Below the pieces are notes generated by a model. The model had not been told where the DNA came from, ran no database searches, and was given only the letters and a program-made list of their open reading frames with translations. This document shows positions 26,678 through 36,499 of a DNA stretch of 64,000 bases, one piece after another (position 1 is the first letter of the stretch; the number at the start of each line of letters is the position of its first letter). The stretch is taken from assembly GCA_965199105.1 (NCBI GenBank), contig CBDAQO010000002.1:4402001-4466000 (forward strand). The letters are read 5' to 3'. Made by a program: the position numbers and the translations under genes. The DNA comes from LMUY01 sp965199105. GTDB taxonomy: Bacteria; Pseudomonadota; Alphaproteobacteria; Acetobacterales; Acetobacteraceae.

Positions 26678-29620
26678 TCACACTGTGAACACCTTCATTA
26701 CCTCGTCCCCAAAGTGGTTGATCACTTTCACAGCGATGCGGCCGCGGTCTGGGCGGGGGAAGGGGCGGGAGGTGTCGCGGTAGAGGGTGGCCCAGGCTTC
26801 CTCGTCGATTTTCGCGCGCAGGGCGGCCTTGAGCGACTTGTAGGGATCGTTCGCGCCGAGGAAGTAGGCGTGGCGGACGTAGAAGCTCTCCTCGTTGTAG
26901 TCGGTGTCGATGAACCAGGCGGCGATGCTGCGGGTGTCGCCGGAGCGGATGTCGCCGGTTTGCGGGTCGAACACGTCCACGCCGAGGATGCGGATGCGGA
27001 CGTGGTCGGGCTGACCCGCAACCGGCTCCACCACCAGGTCCGGCTCGCCGAAGACGACGAACAGGTTGCCGCGGCCGGTGTTCTTGAGGTCGTCGGCCAT
27101 GTGCAGGTCGGGGTTCATCCGCGCCTTCAGGATCGGCAGCGGGCCGAGCTTGGTCAGTTCGCTCGCATGGGCGTCGTAGTTGAAGGCGCACGCGATCAGC
27201 ACGTCGAACCGCGCCTCCGAGGCCTCGCGGGCGGCGATCACCAGGTCCATGCGGGACAACGTGCCGAATTCGGGGCCAACTAGGATGCCGGCGCGACGCT
27301 CTATCTCGCCCTCCATGTAGCGGCCTTCGGCGGCGATATACGGCTGCTTACTTTCGTCCGGCTTTCCAGCCCAGGGGACCAGGCTAGTGAAATGGATGCT
27401 ATCGGCCTTCTGGCTTTGGTGCACACCGGCGGTGCGGAGGTTTTCCAGCACCATGGTGGCGAAGTCGACCGGTGGTGCGGCGGCATTGCGGCTCCGTGTG
27501 GGGGCGCCGAGCAGTTCGTCCTCGTCGGCTGGGACGACGCGGTGGGGGGAGAGGCTTTCGACCGTGAAGGGTCCGGCCACCCGAACCCGGGAGCGGTCCT
27601 CGTAGGGGCGGTCGTAGAGGAACTCGATATCGGCCCGGCGGGCGATGGAGGCGTCGATGCGGCGCTGGCGTTCGATGCGGGCGGCCCACCAGGCGGTGTG
27701 GTCGCGCGCAGCTTCGGCGGGCCAGGCCGGGTCGGCGTCGCGGGGGATTTGCCATTCCTCCCAGGCGATGCCGAGTGCCGCGTTGAGGCGGGCGCGCAGC
27801 GGTTCGAGCGTCTGTTGCGCTTCCTCCCACAGCACGTCGATCTCGGCGTTGTTGGCGATGGATTTTAGGGTGACGTGCGGTGCGCGCTCGTAGACGAAGC
27901 CGTGGCGCACGTCATTGTGGGTGGGCGTGTCGGGCTGGATGCGGCCGCTGACGGCCTGCTCCTTGGCGCGGCCCTCGCGGCTGTCGGCGAGCAGGTAGTA
28001 GGGATATTTGGCGGCCATAAGGCGGGTGCGCGCGAGGGCGAGGGCGACGCGGGAAGTGTCGATAGTGATCCACCGGCGCCCCCATTGTTCGGCGACCGTG
28101 GCGGTGGTGCCGGAGCCGCAGGTGGGGTCGAGCACGAGGTCCCCGGGGTCGGTGGCCATGAGGATGCAGCGTTCGATCACTTTCGTTGCTGACTGCACGA
28201 CATAGAGCTTTTCCTCCGTAAAGCTGCCCGTCCCGGTGTCCGTCCAAATGTTAGAGATTGGATTGCGCGGATTATCATCCAAAAAGCGCATAAACTGAAT
28301 CGTACCCGCCGACGTAGTCCAAAGTCGATCAGCTCTACTAAGATGACGCAATCCTTCGAAATCGGTCGCAAACGTGCGCCTGCCTGGAGTATAGAATTGC
28401 CCATGGTGAAGAAACGATCTTACATCATTTGGACCGGGTGATCGCGCGCTCGTAAGATTGTCCGGACGGAAAATCCTCGATGTTGGCGGCAAATTGCCCT
28501 TCTCTAAGGCATCCATGCGCCTGTGAGAGCCATCCGATAGCCGAAGCATCGTATAAACAACATCGGTTGAAGAGCCCTCAGACTTATCGACCGTGAGAGC
28601 ACGATACTTCAACAAGTCGATGTCTTTGCAGAACCACAGCACATAGTTGGCGGCGGCCGAGAGGTTCTTGCCACCACGACCGGTCGTCGTTCGAAAGGTG
28701 ATTTGAGATACTAGGTTCCTTTCCTGGAAAACGCTCTCAAGAACACACCGCACGCGATGCACATTCTCATCCCCGATCTGCACGAAAATCGACCCGCTCT
28801 CCGTCAACAACTCCCGCGCCACCGTCAGCCGATCCCGCAAATACGTCAGATACGAATGAACCCCATCCTTCCACGTATCCCGGAACGCTTTCACCTGCTC
28901 CGGCTCGCGGCTCACATCCTCGCGCTTGCCGTCCTTCACGTCGCGCGAGAGCGTGCTCACCTGCCAGTTGCTGTTGAACTTGATGCCGTAGGGCGGGTCG
29001 AAATAGATGCATTGCACGCGGCCGCGCAGGCCCTCGCGCTCGGCCAGGCTCGCCATCACCTGCAGGCTGTCGCCTAGGATCATCCTATTCGACCAGTGCT
29101 GGTCGTGCTGGTAGAACTCCAGCCTTGCTTCCGGATCGTCCAGCCCGTTGAAGTCGGCGAACAGGTCCGGCGCCTCGCTCGACGCCTCGGCCCGGCTCCG
29201 CGCCTCCTTCTGCAAGCCGTCGATGATCGCCTTAGGATGGACCTTTTCCTGGATATAGATTGGCGGCGGGTTGACCACGAGGTCCGACCAGTCCTGCGCA
29301 TCCTTGCCGCGCCAGACGAGCTGCGCCTCGCCGATCTCGATCTCGCCGGTCTCCTGCAACTGGCGGCGTTGCGCGTCCGTCAGCCGGATGCGGGCGCCGC
29401 GCCAGACAACCTGCGGGTCGAGGTCGGCATTGCGGGCGCGGACCTCTCCGTGCGGCAAGGGCGTCGCCCGGGCATAGTGCGCTGGGCGCACCGGCGCGTC
29501 CTCCTCCATGCGTTGCGCGATGGACTGGAACTCGGCGGTGGGGATGTTGCGGCGGGTATCGGCATGGACGAGGGCTTCGATCGGTCTGGCGACCTTGGGC
29601 GGCTTGGGTTGGCGGGGCAT
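26678..29620 (-). CDS. mod: Type III-like DNA methyltransferase (Mod), beta class
   Basis: A 980-residue N6-adenine or N4-cytosine DNA methyltransferase. The catalytic motif IV IYFDPPYGIKF (DPPY at 208-211) precedes the SAM-binding motif I DPTCGSGTT (498-506), the order of beta-class enzymes such as type III Mod subunits. The 290 residues between them form the target-recognition region, which is markedly AT-richer (28190-28760). The C-terminal 400 residues have no motif I recognise. With the Res-like gene upstream it forms a restriction-modification pair; it is separated from DUF2283 by 14 bases. Confidence 0.93.
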   Translation of the reverse strand: MPRQPKPPKVARPIEALVHADTRRNIPTAEFQSIAQRMEEDAPVRPAHYARATPLPHGEVRARNADLDPQVVWRGARIRLTDAQRRQLQETGEIEIGEAQLVWRGKDAQDWSDLVVNPPPIYIQEKVHPKAIIDGLQKEARSRAEASSEAPDLFADFNGLDDPEARLEFYQHDQHWSNRMILGDSLQVMASLAEREGLRGRVQCIYFDPPYGIKFNSNWQVSTLSRDVKDGKREDVSREPEQVKAFRDTWKDGVHSYLTYLRDRLTVARELLTESGSIFVQIGDENVHRVRCVLESVFQERNLVSQITFRTTTGRGGKNLSAAANYVLWFCKDIDLLKYRALTVDKSEGSSTDVVYTMLRLSDGSHRRMDALEKGNLPPTSRIFRPDNLTSARSPGPNDVRSFLHHGQFYTPGRRTFATDFEGLRHLSRADRLWTTSAGTIQFMRFLDDNPRNPISNIWTDTGTGSFTEEKLYVVQSATKVIERCILMATDPGDLVLDPTCGSGTTATVAEQWGRRWITIDTSRVALALARTRLMAAKYPYYLLADSREGRAKEQAVSGRIQPDTPTHNDVRHGFVYERAPHVTLKSIANNAEIDVLWEEAQQTLEPLRARLNAALGIAWEEWQIPRDADPAWPAEAARDHTAWWAARIERQRRIDASIARRADIEFLYDRPYEDRSRVRVAGPFTVESLSPHRVVPADEDELLGAPTRSRNAAAPPVDFATMVLENLRTAGVHQSQKADSIHFTSLVPWAGKPDESKQPYIAAEGRYMEGEIERRAGILVGPEFGTLSRMDLVIAAREASEARFDVLIACAFNYDAHASELTKLGPLPILKARMNPDLHMADDLKNTGRGNLFVVFGEPDLVVEPVAGQPDHVRIRILGVDVFDPQTGDIRSGDTRSIAAWFIDTDYNEESFYVRHAYFLGANDPYKSLKAALRAKIDEEAWATLYRDTSRPFPRPDRGRIAVKVINHFGDEVMKVFTV

Positions 29621-29634
29621 CCGTTTCCTCGGGT

Positions 29635-29850
29635 TCAGGCGACTTTTGCGGTCCGGAGGGGGAGTGCCACCGTTTCCAGCATGGAGAGATCAAGCCGGGT
29701 CGAGGCGTGGTCGATGTCGAAGCCGATTACGCCGCCGGCATCGTCGAGGTCCACGTTGAGGCCGTCCGCGACGACGCGGGTTTCGGCGCCCGGCCCGGCG
29801 CGCAGCTCGATGGTGAGGCTGTCGGTCTCGGCATAGTAGGAAAGCTTCAT
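29635..29850 (-). CDS. DUF2283 small protein
   Basis: A 71-residue protein starting MKLSYYAETDSLTIELR, then VADGLNVDLDDAGGVIGFDIDHAS. This is the DUF2283 pattern (a beta-rich domain often near toxin-antitoxin or DUF4258 genes). Its function is unknown. It starts 84 bases after the second palindromic repeat and precedes mod by 14 bases on the same strand, so it is probably translated with it. Confidence 0.85.
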   Translation of the reverse strand: MKLSYYAETDSLTIELRAGPGAETRVVADGLNVDLDDAGGVIGFDIDHASTRLDLSMLETVALPLRTAKVA

Positions 29851-29933
29851 GCTGCGTCCTCCCGGATGGCCGTCGATGGCACTGTGACGCGCTTGGCTTT
29901 CGTATACAAACAGCTCCATTCGAGTTCGACGCG

Positions 29934-30028
29934 CCATGGATTGCTTCGTCGCTCCGCTCCTCGCAATGACGCAAGAGGGTGCCAATACCTCGTCATTGCG
30001 AGAAGCCCTTGCGACGAAGCAATCCATC
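29934..30028. repeat. Palindromic intergenic repeat, copy 2
   Basis: A long inverted repeat: CATGGATTGCTTCGTCGC with CTCGCAATGACG on one arm, and CGTCATTGCGAG with GCGACGAAGCAATCCAT on the other, separated by about 20 bases. The transcript would fold into a hairpin of more than 30 pairs. It shares its arms with copy 1 and lies between the GIY-YIG remnant and DUF2283. Confidence 0.88.
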
Positions 30029-30034
30029 GGGCCG

Positions 30035-30322
30035 TTACGCAATATCGTCATAGAGGTCGCGCCATTGCGGGTTCATCGCCTCGATCAAGGCGATCTTGCG
30101 CCGGCGGGACCCGCCCTTGATCTGCTTCTCCCGGGAGATCGCAGCCACCATGTCCTCATGCAGTTCATACCACACCAGCAGCTTGCAGCCGTAACGCGAC
30201 GTGAAGCCCGGCATCGCCCCCGTCCGATGCTACCAGGCGCGCTGCACCAGCGACGACGTGACCCCGACGTACAAGGTGCCTTCTATCCCGCTCGCCATCA
30301 AATACACCGCCGGCTGCCTCAC
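30035..30322 (-). pseudogene. GIY-YIG endonuclease-like gene broken by an amber codon
   Basis: The translated strand reads VYLMASGIEGTLYVGVTSSL, then VQRAW, a TAG, and HRTGAMPGFTSRYGCKLLVWYE, ending LYDDIA. This is a full-length small GIY-YIG protein (UvrC N-terminal-like, about 95 codons) with one in-frame TAG at about codon 31. Relatives have Gln at this place (AWQHR), so a single CAG-to-TAG change explains it. The GTG at 30322 overlaps the res stop. It is either dead or, less likely, read through. Confidence 0.85.
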
Positions 30323-33300
30323 CGCTCGAACGAGGCGATCAGCCGGGCGAACGCCGCCTCGATCTCGTATACGTCGATGAACTCGGCGAACGCCCAGCGG
30401 CCGAAGCGCCGGTGGTTGTTGACGCCGGGCACCCAGAGCTTGTGCATGGTCTCGGCCTTCAGCTTGGCGTCCGTCTTGCGGTAGCCTTTGATCTCGATCA
30501 CCAGGTTGAGCGGCTCGTCCGATCCCACATCCACCCGCACGATGTAGTCGGGCCAGTATCGGCGCTGCTCCATCCCGTCCCGGTAGGGGACCTCGAACTG
30601 CATGCCCTGATTCTTGACGTAGGAGAGCACGCGCGGATGCGCCTCGGCCGCCCGCGCGAACTCGGCCTCCCAGTCGCTGTCCAACACCACGTGGTTCACG
30701 TGGCAACGACCCGGCGACGTGGTGTAGAGCGCCTTCGAGGTGGAGAAATTGACGAAGCGGGAGCTGCCCTCCGGCGTGTAGGGGTCGAGTACGGCCAGGA
30801 TTTCCGAGGGCGTCGGGTCGGCCGGCTGACACGCCGTGTAGATCATTTGGGCCGCCCGGTCCGCCATCTCGCGATAGGTCACCATGGCGGGGGTCGTGCC
30901 GCCCAGGCAGACCAGGTAGCCCTCGTCGATCCAGCGCTTCGCCGCCCGCTTGATTTGGCCGAACAGGTGCATCTTGGGCGGCTCCGCCGGGTCGCAGAAC
31001 TGGTTGTAGAGCAGGTGCTTGGCGAGGTGATAGCTGATCTCGCTCGGCCGCACGGCATCCAGCACCGCGGTCGTCAGCTCGACACCCTCACCGACAATGC
31101 CCTCCAGCAGCACCCGGCAGGGCCCGACATCCTCCGGCGTCAGCACCAGGCGGGAGTTCTCGGTAAACACCGCCTCAACCCGCTCGTCCGGCAGGTTGAC
31201 GCGGTAGCCTTCGACCCGGGGGAAGGTGATCTCGAGCGCTGCACGCTCTTTCAAGGCTTGCACGCGGGTGGTGGGCTTGGGCGGCTTCGGCTTGGTGACG
31301 ATGGGCTGGGAAGCGAAGTCGAACGGGATGCCCATGATATCGGCGTATTCGCAGTCGAACAGGCCGTCGGTGTTCATCTCGTAGGATTGGCGGCGCAGCG
31401 CCCGCCCGACCACCTGCTCGCACAGGAGCTGAGTGCCAAATGCGCGCACGCCGAGGATGTGAGTGACGGTGTTCGTGTCCCACCCTTCCGTCAGCATCGA
31501 GACGGAGACGACGCAGCGCACCGTCTCGCCGAGGCGCCCTTTACGGCCGACCGTGTTCATCACCTCGCGCAGCAGTTCGGCGTCCGAGATGGCTTCGGCA
31601 CCGGCGCCCGCGCCCTCGCGCTGCATCTTCTCGCGCCGGAAGACCTCTAGCTCCGGGCCCACGGCGGCGCGGAACGCCGCGTCGAGCGCTTCGCCGGAGT
31701 CGACCTGCTCGCTGTCGATCAGCAGCGTGTTGGGGCGGGCCAGGCGCGCGTCGAATTCATCGTAGTTACTGAAAAGCTTGAGGTGTCCCGGCCGGAAGGG
31801 GTTCTGCTCGCCTTCACCGTCGCGCTCGAAGCCGGAGATCCACTCGTAGACGAGTTCGGATGTCGAGGTGTTGTTGCAGACGACGATGAAGACGGGCGGA
31901 ACCTCGATCCCGGCGCGGTCCCATTCCGCGAACGTCTTTTCGTAGTGGCCGTAGAGCGCGTAGAGGGCGGTTTGCAGCTCGCTCGGCAGGGCCAGGGGGT
32001 TGCCGCGGCCGCCTTTGGCGCGGCCGAGCTTGGGCATGTCTTTGCGGATGTGCTCCCACAGATTGCGGTAGATCGGCACGTCGGCGCTGGGCAGGTTGTC
32101 GGAGACGGGAATGCGGGGCAGCTTGACGATGCCGCATTCGATCGCGTCCATCAGAGAGAAGTCGCTGACCGTCCAGGGGAACAGGGTGCCCTCGCGGTAG
32201 CCGGAGCCGCGCAGGAAGAAGGGCGTGGCGGAAAGGTCATAGACGGCGATGACGCCCAGTTTGCGCTTGACGGCTTCCAGCCCGGCGATCCACAGGCGGG
32301 CGGCGTCGTTGTTGCTGCGGGCCTCGTCGCGCTCGTCGGATGCGAGGTCCTCGTCACTGTCCGGCTTTTCGCGGTAGCAGTGATGGGCCTCATCGTTCAG
32401 CACGACGACGCCCTTGAAGCCGAGCAGGTCGTTGGCGACCCGGTGCAGCATCTGGCCGTCGTTCTCCGTGGTGTCCGGTGGTGCGTCGCGGCCTTGGAGG
32501 AGCGCGCGGCCGGTCTTGCTGATCTCCAGCGTCTCACGTGGTTTGAAGGCATGATAGTTGGTGATGACGAGCTTCGCGCGATCGATGTCGGGCAGCATGT
32601 CGGCCGGAACCAGCTCCCGGCCTCGGTAGTAGCTGTCTGGGTCGTTGGGTTGCAGGACGCGAAGGCGGTCTTTGATCGTGATTCCAGGGGTGACGATCAG
32701 GAAGCCGCGGCTGAAGAGGTTGCTGCCGGGCGTGCGGACCGCGTTGACCGTCTGCCACGCGATCAGCATCGCCATGACGGTGGTCTTGCCACTGCCGGTC
32801 GCCATTTTCAGTGCCACGCGGAACAGCTCGGCGTTGGCTTGTTCGTTGGCCCCTTGCAGGTGTTTGCGGAACTTGTCGTGGCGACGGTCACGCCGGGCCA
32901 CTTCGGCTAGCCAGATCGCGGTTTCGACCGCCTCCACCTGACAGAAGAAGGGGCGCACGGTCTGGAATGGATGGTGGCGCCAGTGCATCAGCAGCCGCTG
33001 CGTCGCTGGTGTCACGCCCCAGTCGGCCGGGTTGGAGAGCGCCCGCCAAGCGGCAACGTAGCTGCGGACTTCGTTGATGATCGGAGTTGGATTGTATTCC
33101 TGATCGGCGGTCGAGAGGTCCTGCGCGTCAGGCAGGACGAAGCTGGTTTGGCCTGATTTCTGCGGCTTCTTGCGAGGTTTCGGGACGGGGGTGATCAGTT
33201 CCGATCGTCGGCGGCCTGACACAGGGGGCTGCTCGAGAGGTTGGCCGTCCTTGTCCAGGGCGTGGTGCCGAGTCGGGACCTCGTAGGGCGAGTTCAGGAT

Positions 33301-33327
33301 CGGCTGCTCGAAAAAGCTTGACGGCAT
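30319..33327 (-). CDS. res: Type III-like restriction endonuclease (Res), DEAD/DEAH helicase plus PD-(D/E)XK nuclease
   Basis: A 1002-residue protein. Walker A ATGSGKTT is at 176-183, the DEAH box NDEAHHC at 312-315, YDLSATPFF (motif III) later, and the motif VI region QVVGRALRRQSYEM. The C-terminal nuclease motif is PDYIVRV (Asp927) with EIKGYRK (Glu945, Lys947). This is the layout of type III Res and BPTD_3080-type endonucleases that translocate and cut unmodified DNA. It is the first gene of the minus-strand cluster res, GIY-YIG, DUF2283, mod, helicase. Confidence 0.93.
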   Translation of the reverse strand: MPSSFFEQPILNSPYEVPTRHHALDKDGQPLEQPPVSGRRRSELITPVPKPRKKPQKSGQTSFVLPDAQDLSTADQEYNPTPIINEVRSYVAAWRALSNPADWGVTPATQRLLMHWRHHPFQTVRPFFCQVEAVETAIWLAEVARRDRRHDKFRKHLQGANEQANAELFRVALKMATGSGKTTVMAMLIAWQTVNAVRTPGSNLFSRGFLIVTPGITIKDRLRVLQPNDPDSYYRGRELVPADMLPDIDRAKLVITNYHAFKPRETLEISKTGRALLQGRDAPPDTTENDGQMLHRVANDLLGFKGVVVLNDEAHHCYREKPDSDEDLASDERDEARSNNDAARLWIAGLEAVKRKLGVIAVYDLSATPFFLRGSGYREGTLFPWTVSDFSLMDAIECGIVKLPRIPVSDNLPSADVPIYRNLWEHIRKDMPKLGRAKGGRGNPLALPSELQTALYALYGHYEKTFAEWDRAGIEVPPVFIVVCNNTSTSELVYEWISGFERDGEGEQNPFRPGHLKLFSNYDEFDARLARPNTLLIDSEQVDSGEALDAAFRAAVGPELEVFRREKMQREGAGAGAEAISDAELLREVMNTVGRKGRLGETVRCVVSVSMLTEGWDTNTVTHILGVRAFGTQLLCEQVVGRALRRQSYEMNTDGLFDCEYADIMGIPFDFASQPIVTKPKPPKPTTRVQALKERAALEITFPRVEGYRVNLPDERVEAVFTENSRLVLTPEDVGPCRVLLEGIVGEGVELTTAVLDAVRPSEISYHLAKHLLYNQFCDPAEPPKMHLFGQIKRAAKRWIDEGYLVCLGGTTPAMVTYREMADRAAQMIYTACQPADPTPSEILAVLDPYTPEGSSRFVNFSTSKALYTTSPGRCHVNHVVLDSDWEAEFARAAEAHPRVLSYVKNQGMQFEVPYRDGMEQRRYWPDYIVRVDVGSDEPLNLVIEIKGYRKTDAKLKAETMHKLWVPGVNNHRRFGRWAFAEFIDVYEIEAAFARLIASFER

Positions 33328-33540
33328 AGACGGCTACCACCCCAGCAACTCGGAACACGTGAGGCGAGCATGGCTTGCTATGGCGGGTAATACCATCGCG
33401 GCCTGACCTGTTGGGCTGTTTGTGTAGGTCCTAGAGAGAAAGCCGCACACCAGGTCCGCCACCATTTACAGATATGGATTCCACTACGGCGGCCTCTAGC
33501 TCCGTCTGGAACTCTTCAACCTCATAGTTTTTCACCGCGC

Positions 33541-33970
33541 TCAAAGCGCGCCACTGTGTCGGGTGTTAGATCTGCCAGGCGCAGCTAGGCCGCGTGGACA
33601 AAGCTGGTGGCGGGCCCACTTGCGGGCCGAGAGCCAGAGCAGGTCGGCCAAATGGTCCCGCGATGATGATCGGTGCCGGATGAGCAGATCGTGGGCGACC
33701 TGGCCTTCCTCGTCGAGGTCGGCCTCGGTAATCCGTTCTTCAAGAACGTATGCAGTCCCACTGGTGGTTTGGGCGCTGGTTTGGCCTTTTGCCATCGAGA
33801 CGATTGGGGTGGAGAGCAGCCAAGACAGGCCGCCGGTGCCGGTGTGCCGGGTCGCGTAGCCAAAGAGGTGCTGGTTGCCGTCGATCTCGACCACAAGCCA
33901 TTGGCTTAGCTCTGCCGAACGCCTCCTTTCGGTCGGCCCACGCGGGGATCGAGCCCGCACCGCCGCTCAT
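33541..33970 (-). pseudogene. Hypothetical gene with an apparent frameshift
   Basis: The natural start is the ATG at 33970, overlapping the stop of the preceding FtsH-like remnant (ATGA). It gives MSGGAGSIPAWADRKEAFG. The convincing downstream protein (WLVVEIDGNQHLFGYATRH, SWLLSTPIVSM, EERITEADLDEEGQ, HDLLIRHR) is in another frame that takes over near 33905. A one-base change would join them, so this is probably a decayed gene of unknown function. Confidence 0.6.
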
Positions 33971-34548
33971 GGCTGTTCTCCGACCGGCGTCGCCCTGCTC
34001 GGGGCGGAGTCGGCAAGTGGGGCCGCCTGGCCTGTCCGCTGTGCCGCGATAATGGCCGCCGCCTCTGTTCCGTCCAGCGCGTGATAGATCATAAGGGCCG
34101 TGGCAAGTGCGTCGACGGCAGCCCGACGCGAGGTCAGCAAGTCCAGCCCTTGGCCATACGCCTCGGCAAGCGTCTCACGTACCCGCCGGGCCAACATGGC
34201 GTCGGCGGCGAGCATCTTCGGCAGGGAGTTCAGCTCTGGCATGCCCAACCAGGCCAGGCCGAGCGACTCGTCGCAGCCCATGGCCGCGGCAGCGATGGTG
34301 GCAAGCAGCGTAGCCTGCGCCAGATCGCTGTCGCCATCGCCGCACGATGGCTTGCCAAACACCAACTGCTCCGCGGCGCGGCCGCCAAGCTGGACCATGA
34401 GCAGCCTCTGGACGTCACTGGTCGAGCGCGGACTGCCCTGAAGCACCGCGAAACCCGACGCCGTTCCATGGGCGCCCAACACCAAGCCTTTCAGCGCGCC
34501 CGGCCGCAACGCGACCGCCATGATCAGCGGAACGGCCCAGGTCGGCAC
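33967..34548 (-). pseudogene. FtsH-like peptidase M41 domain, 5'-truncated
   Basis: About 190 residues matching the end of an FtsH-type peptidase domain (LRPGALKGLVLG, QLGGRAAEQLVFG, GDGDSDLAQATLLA). The AAA+ module and the HEXXH zinc motif are absent because the frame is interrupted just upstream, within 70 bases of tRNA-fMet. It is thus a 3' remnant left at the junction with the rRNA operon. The complete cellular ftsH is at 5235-7151. Confidence 0.7.
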
Positions 34549-34614
34549 CGACCGTGTTCCGGCGCCCCACTAAGCCCATCCCGGGAACGTGTGTTCCGGC
34601 GGGTTAACTATCGT

Positions 34615-34691
<77 letters not shown>

Positions 34692-34718
34692 CCATGGGTG
34701 TATGTGTGTGTTTGGAAG

Positions 34719-34833
34719 ACCTGGCGGCGACCGACTTTCCCGCGTCTTGAGACGCAGTATCATAGGCGCTGGGGGTTTTCACGGCCGAGTTCGGGATGGG
34801 ATCGGGTGTAGGCTCCCCGCCATGGCCACCAGG
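34719..34833 (-). rRNA. 5S ribosomal RNA
   Basis: About 115 bases beginning CCTGGTGGCCATGGCGGGGA on the minus strand, with GATCCCATCCCGAACTCGG and the complementary 3' end GTCGCCGCCAGG. All are diagnostic of 5S rRNA. It lies between 23S and tRNA-fMet. Confidence 0.95.
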
Positions 34834-34880
34834 TCGTCCAAACCCGGTTGGTTTGGACGAGAATGGTTCTGGTGCGGTGA

Positions 34881-34898
34881 TGTGTGTGTGTGTGTGTG
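34881..34898. repeat. (TG)9 microsatellite in the 23S-5S spacer
   Basis: Nine uninterrupted TG dinucleotides lie between the 23S and 5S genes. A shorter interrupted TG tract is present at about 34698-34711 between 5S and tRNA-fMet. Confidence 0.9.
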
Positions 34899-35040
34899 AC
34901 GACGGAAGACTGGCATGTGTTGGGAGAGCCGATCGGGCGATTAGGACCAGTTAGCTGCACGCCTCGCGGCGCTTTCACATCTGGCCTATCGACGTGGTGG
35001 TCTTCCACGGCCCTCTGGGAGACCTGGTTTTGAGGTGGGT

Positions 35041-35072
<32 letters not shown>

Positions 35073-35128
35073 TCCGCACATAGCTACCCGGCCGTGCCGC
35101 TGGCGCGACAACCGGTGCACCAGAGGTG

Positions 35129-35162
<34 letters not shown>

Positions 35163-35218
35163 CCTCTCAAGTCTCCTTCACCCACGGCAGATAGGGACCG
35201 AACTGTCTCACGACGTTC

Positions 35219-35331
<113 letters not shown>

Positions 35332-35363
35332 GACTCTTGGGGGAGATCAGCCTGTTATCCCTA

Positions 35364-35399
<36 letters not shown>

Positions 35400-35541
35400 G
35401 CGGGACCACCGGATCACTATGGCCGACTTTCGTCTCTGCTCGAACTGTCGCTCTCGCAGTCAGGCGGGCTTATGCCATTGCACTCAGCAGCCGATGTCCG
35501 ACCGGCCTGAGCCCACCATCGCGCGCCTCCGTTACACTTTG

Positions 35542-35572
<31 letters not shown>

Positions 35573-35827
35573 ATGCAGGGTCCCGGTCCGGGCTGACCGG
35601 ACGCGGTTAGACATCAGAAGAGATCAGGGCGGTATTTCAAGGGTGGCTCCACACAAGCTAGCGCCCATGCTTCAATGCCTCCCGCCTATCCTACACAGCT
35701 CTCCCCTGAGGCCACTGCAAAGTTGCAGTAAAGGTTCATAGGGTCTTTCCGTCTGACCGCGGGTACCCCGCATCTTCACGGGGAATTCAATTTCGCTGAG
35801 CCCATGCCGGAGACAGTGGGGAAGTCG

Positions 35828-35918
<91 letters not shown>

Positions 35919-36499
35919 AATTCAGTGCTTGCACACCTCCTCTTAACCTTCCGGCACCGGGCAGGCGTCAGACCGTATACGTCGTCTCTCGACTTCGCAC
36001 AGTCCTGTGTTTTTACTAAACAGTCGCTACCCCCTGCTTTGTGCCACCCATCCCTGGTTGCCCAAGAATGGGTCTCGCTTATCCCGAAGTTACGCGAGCA
36101 ATTTGCCTAGTTCCTTCGGCATGGTTCTCCCAAGCGCCTTGGTATGCTCTACCAGTCCACCTGTGTCGGTTTCGGGTACGGTCTATACGCTGGAGCTATT
36201 TCCCGGTGTGATCCAAAAGCCAGAACAATCCAATAAGCCCTGACAACATCTCTCACACGTCACTTCCAGCAGGCCCAGTAATATTCAACTGGTTCCCATC
36301 AACTACGGCTTTCGCCCTCGCCTTAGGGGCCGGCTCACCCTGCGCGGATTACCCTTGCGCAGGAACCCTTGGACTTTCGGCGACAGTGTTTCTCACACTG
36401 TTTGTCGCTACTCATGTCAGCATTCGCACTTCGGATACCTCCAGGCGGGGTCACCCCTCACCCTTCACAGGCTTACCGAACGCTCCGCTACCGAGAAGT

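Noticed and set aside
34581..34599. Hairpin CCGGGAAC-GTGT-GTTCCGG after tRNA-fMet as terminator of the rRNA operon
   Set aside because: The stem has a bulge, is short, and no T-tract follows; not strong enough to list.
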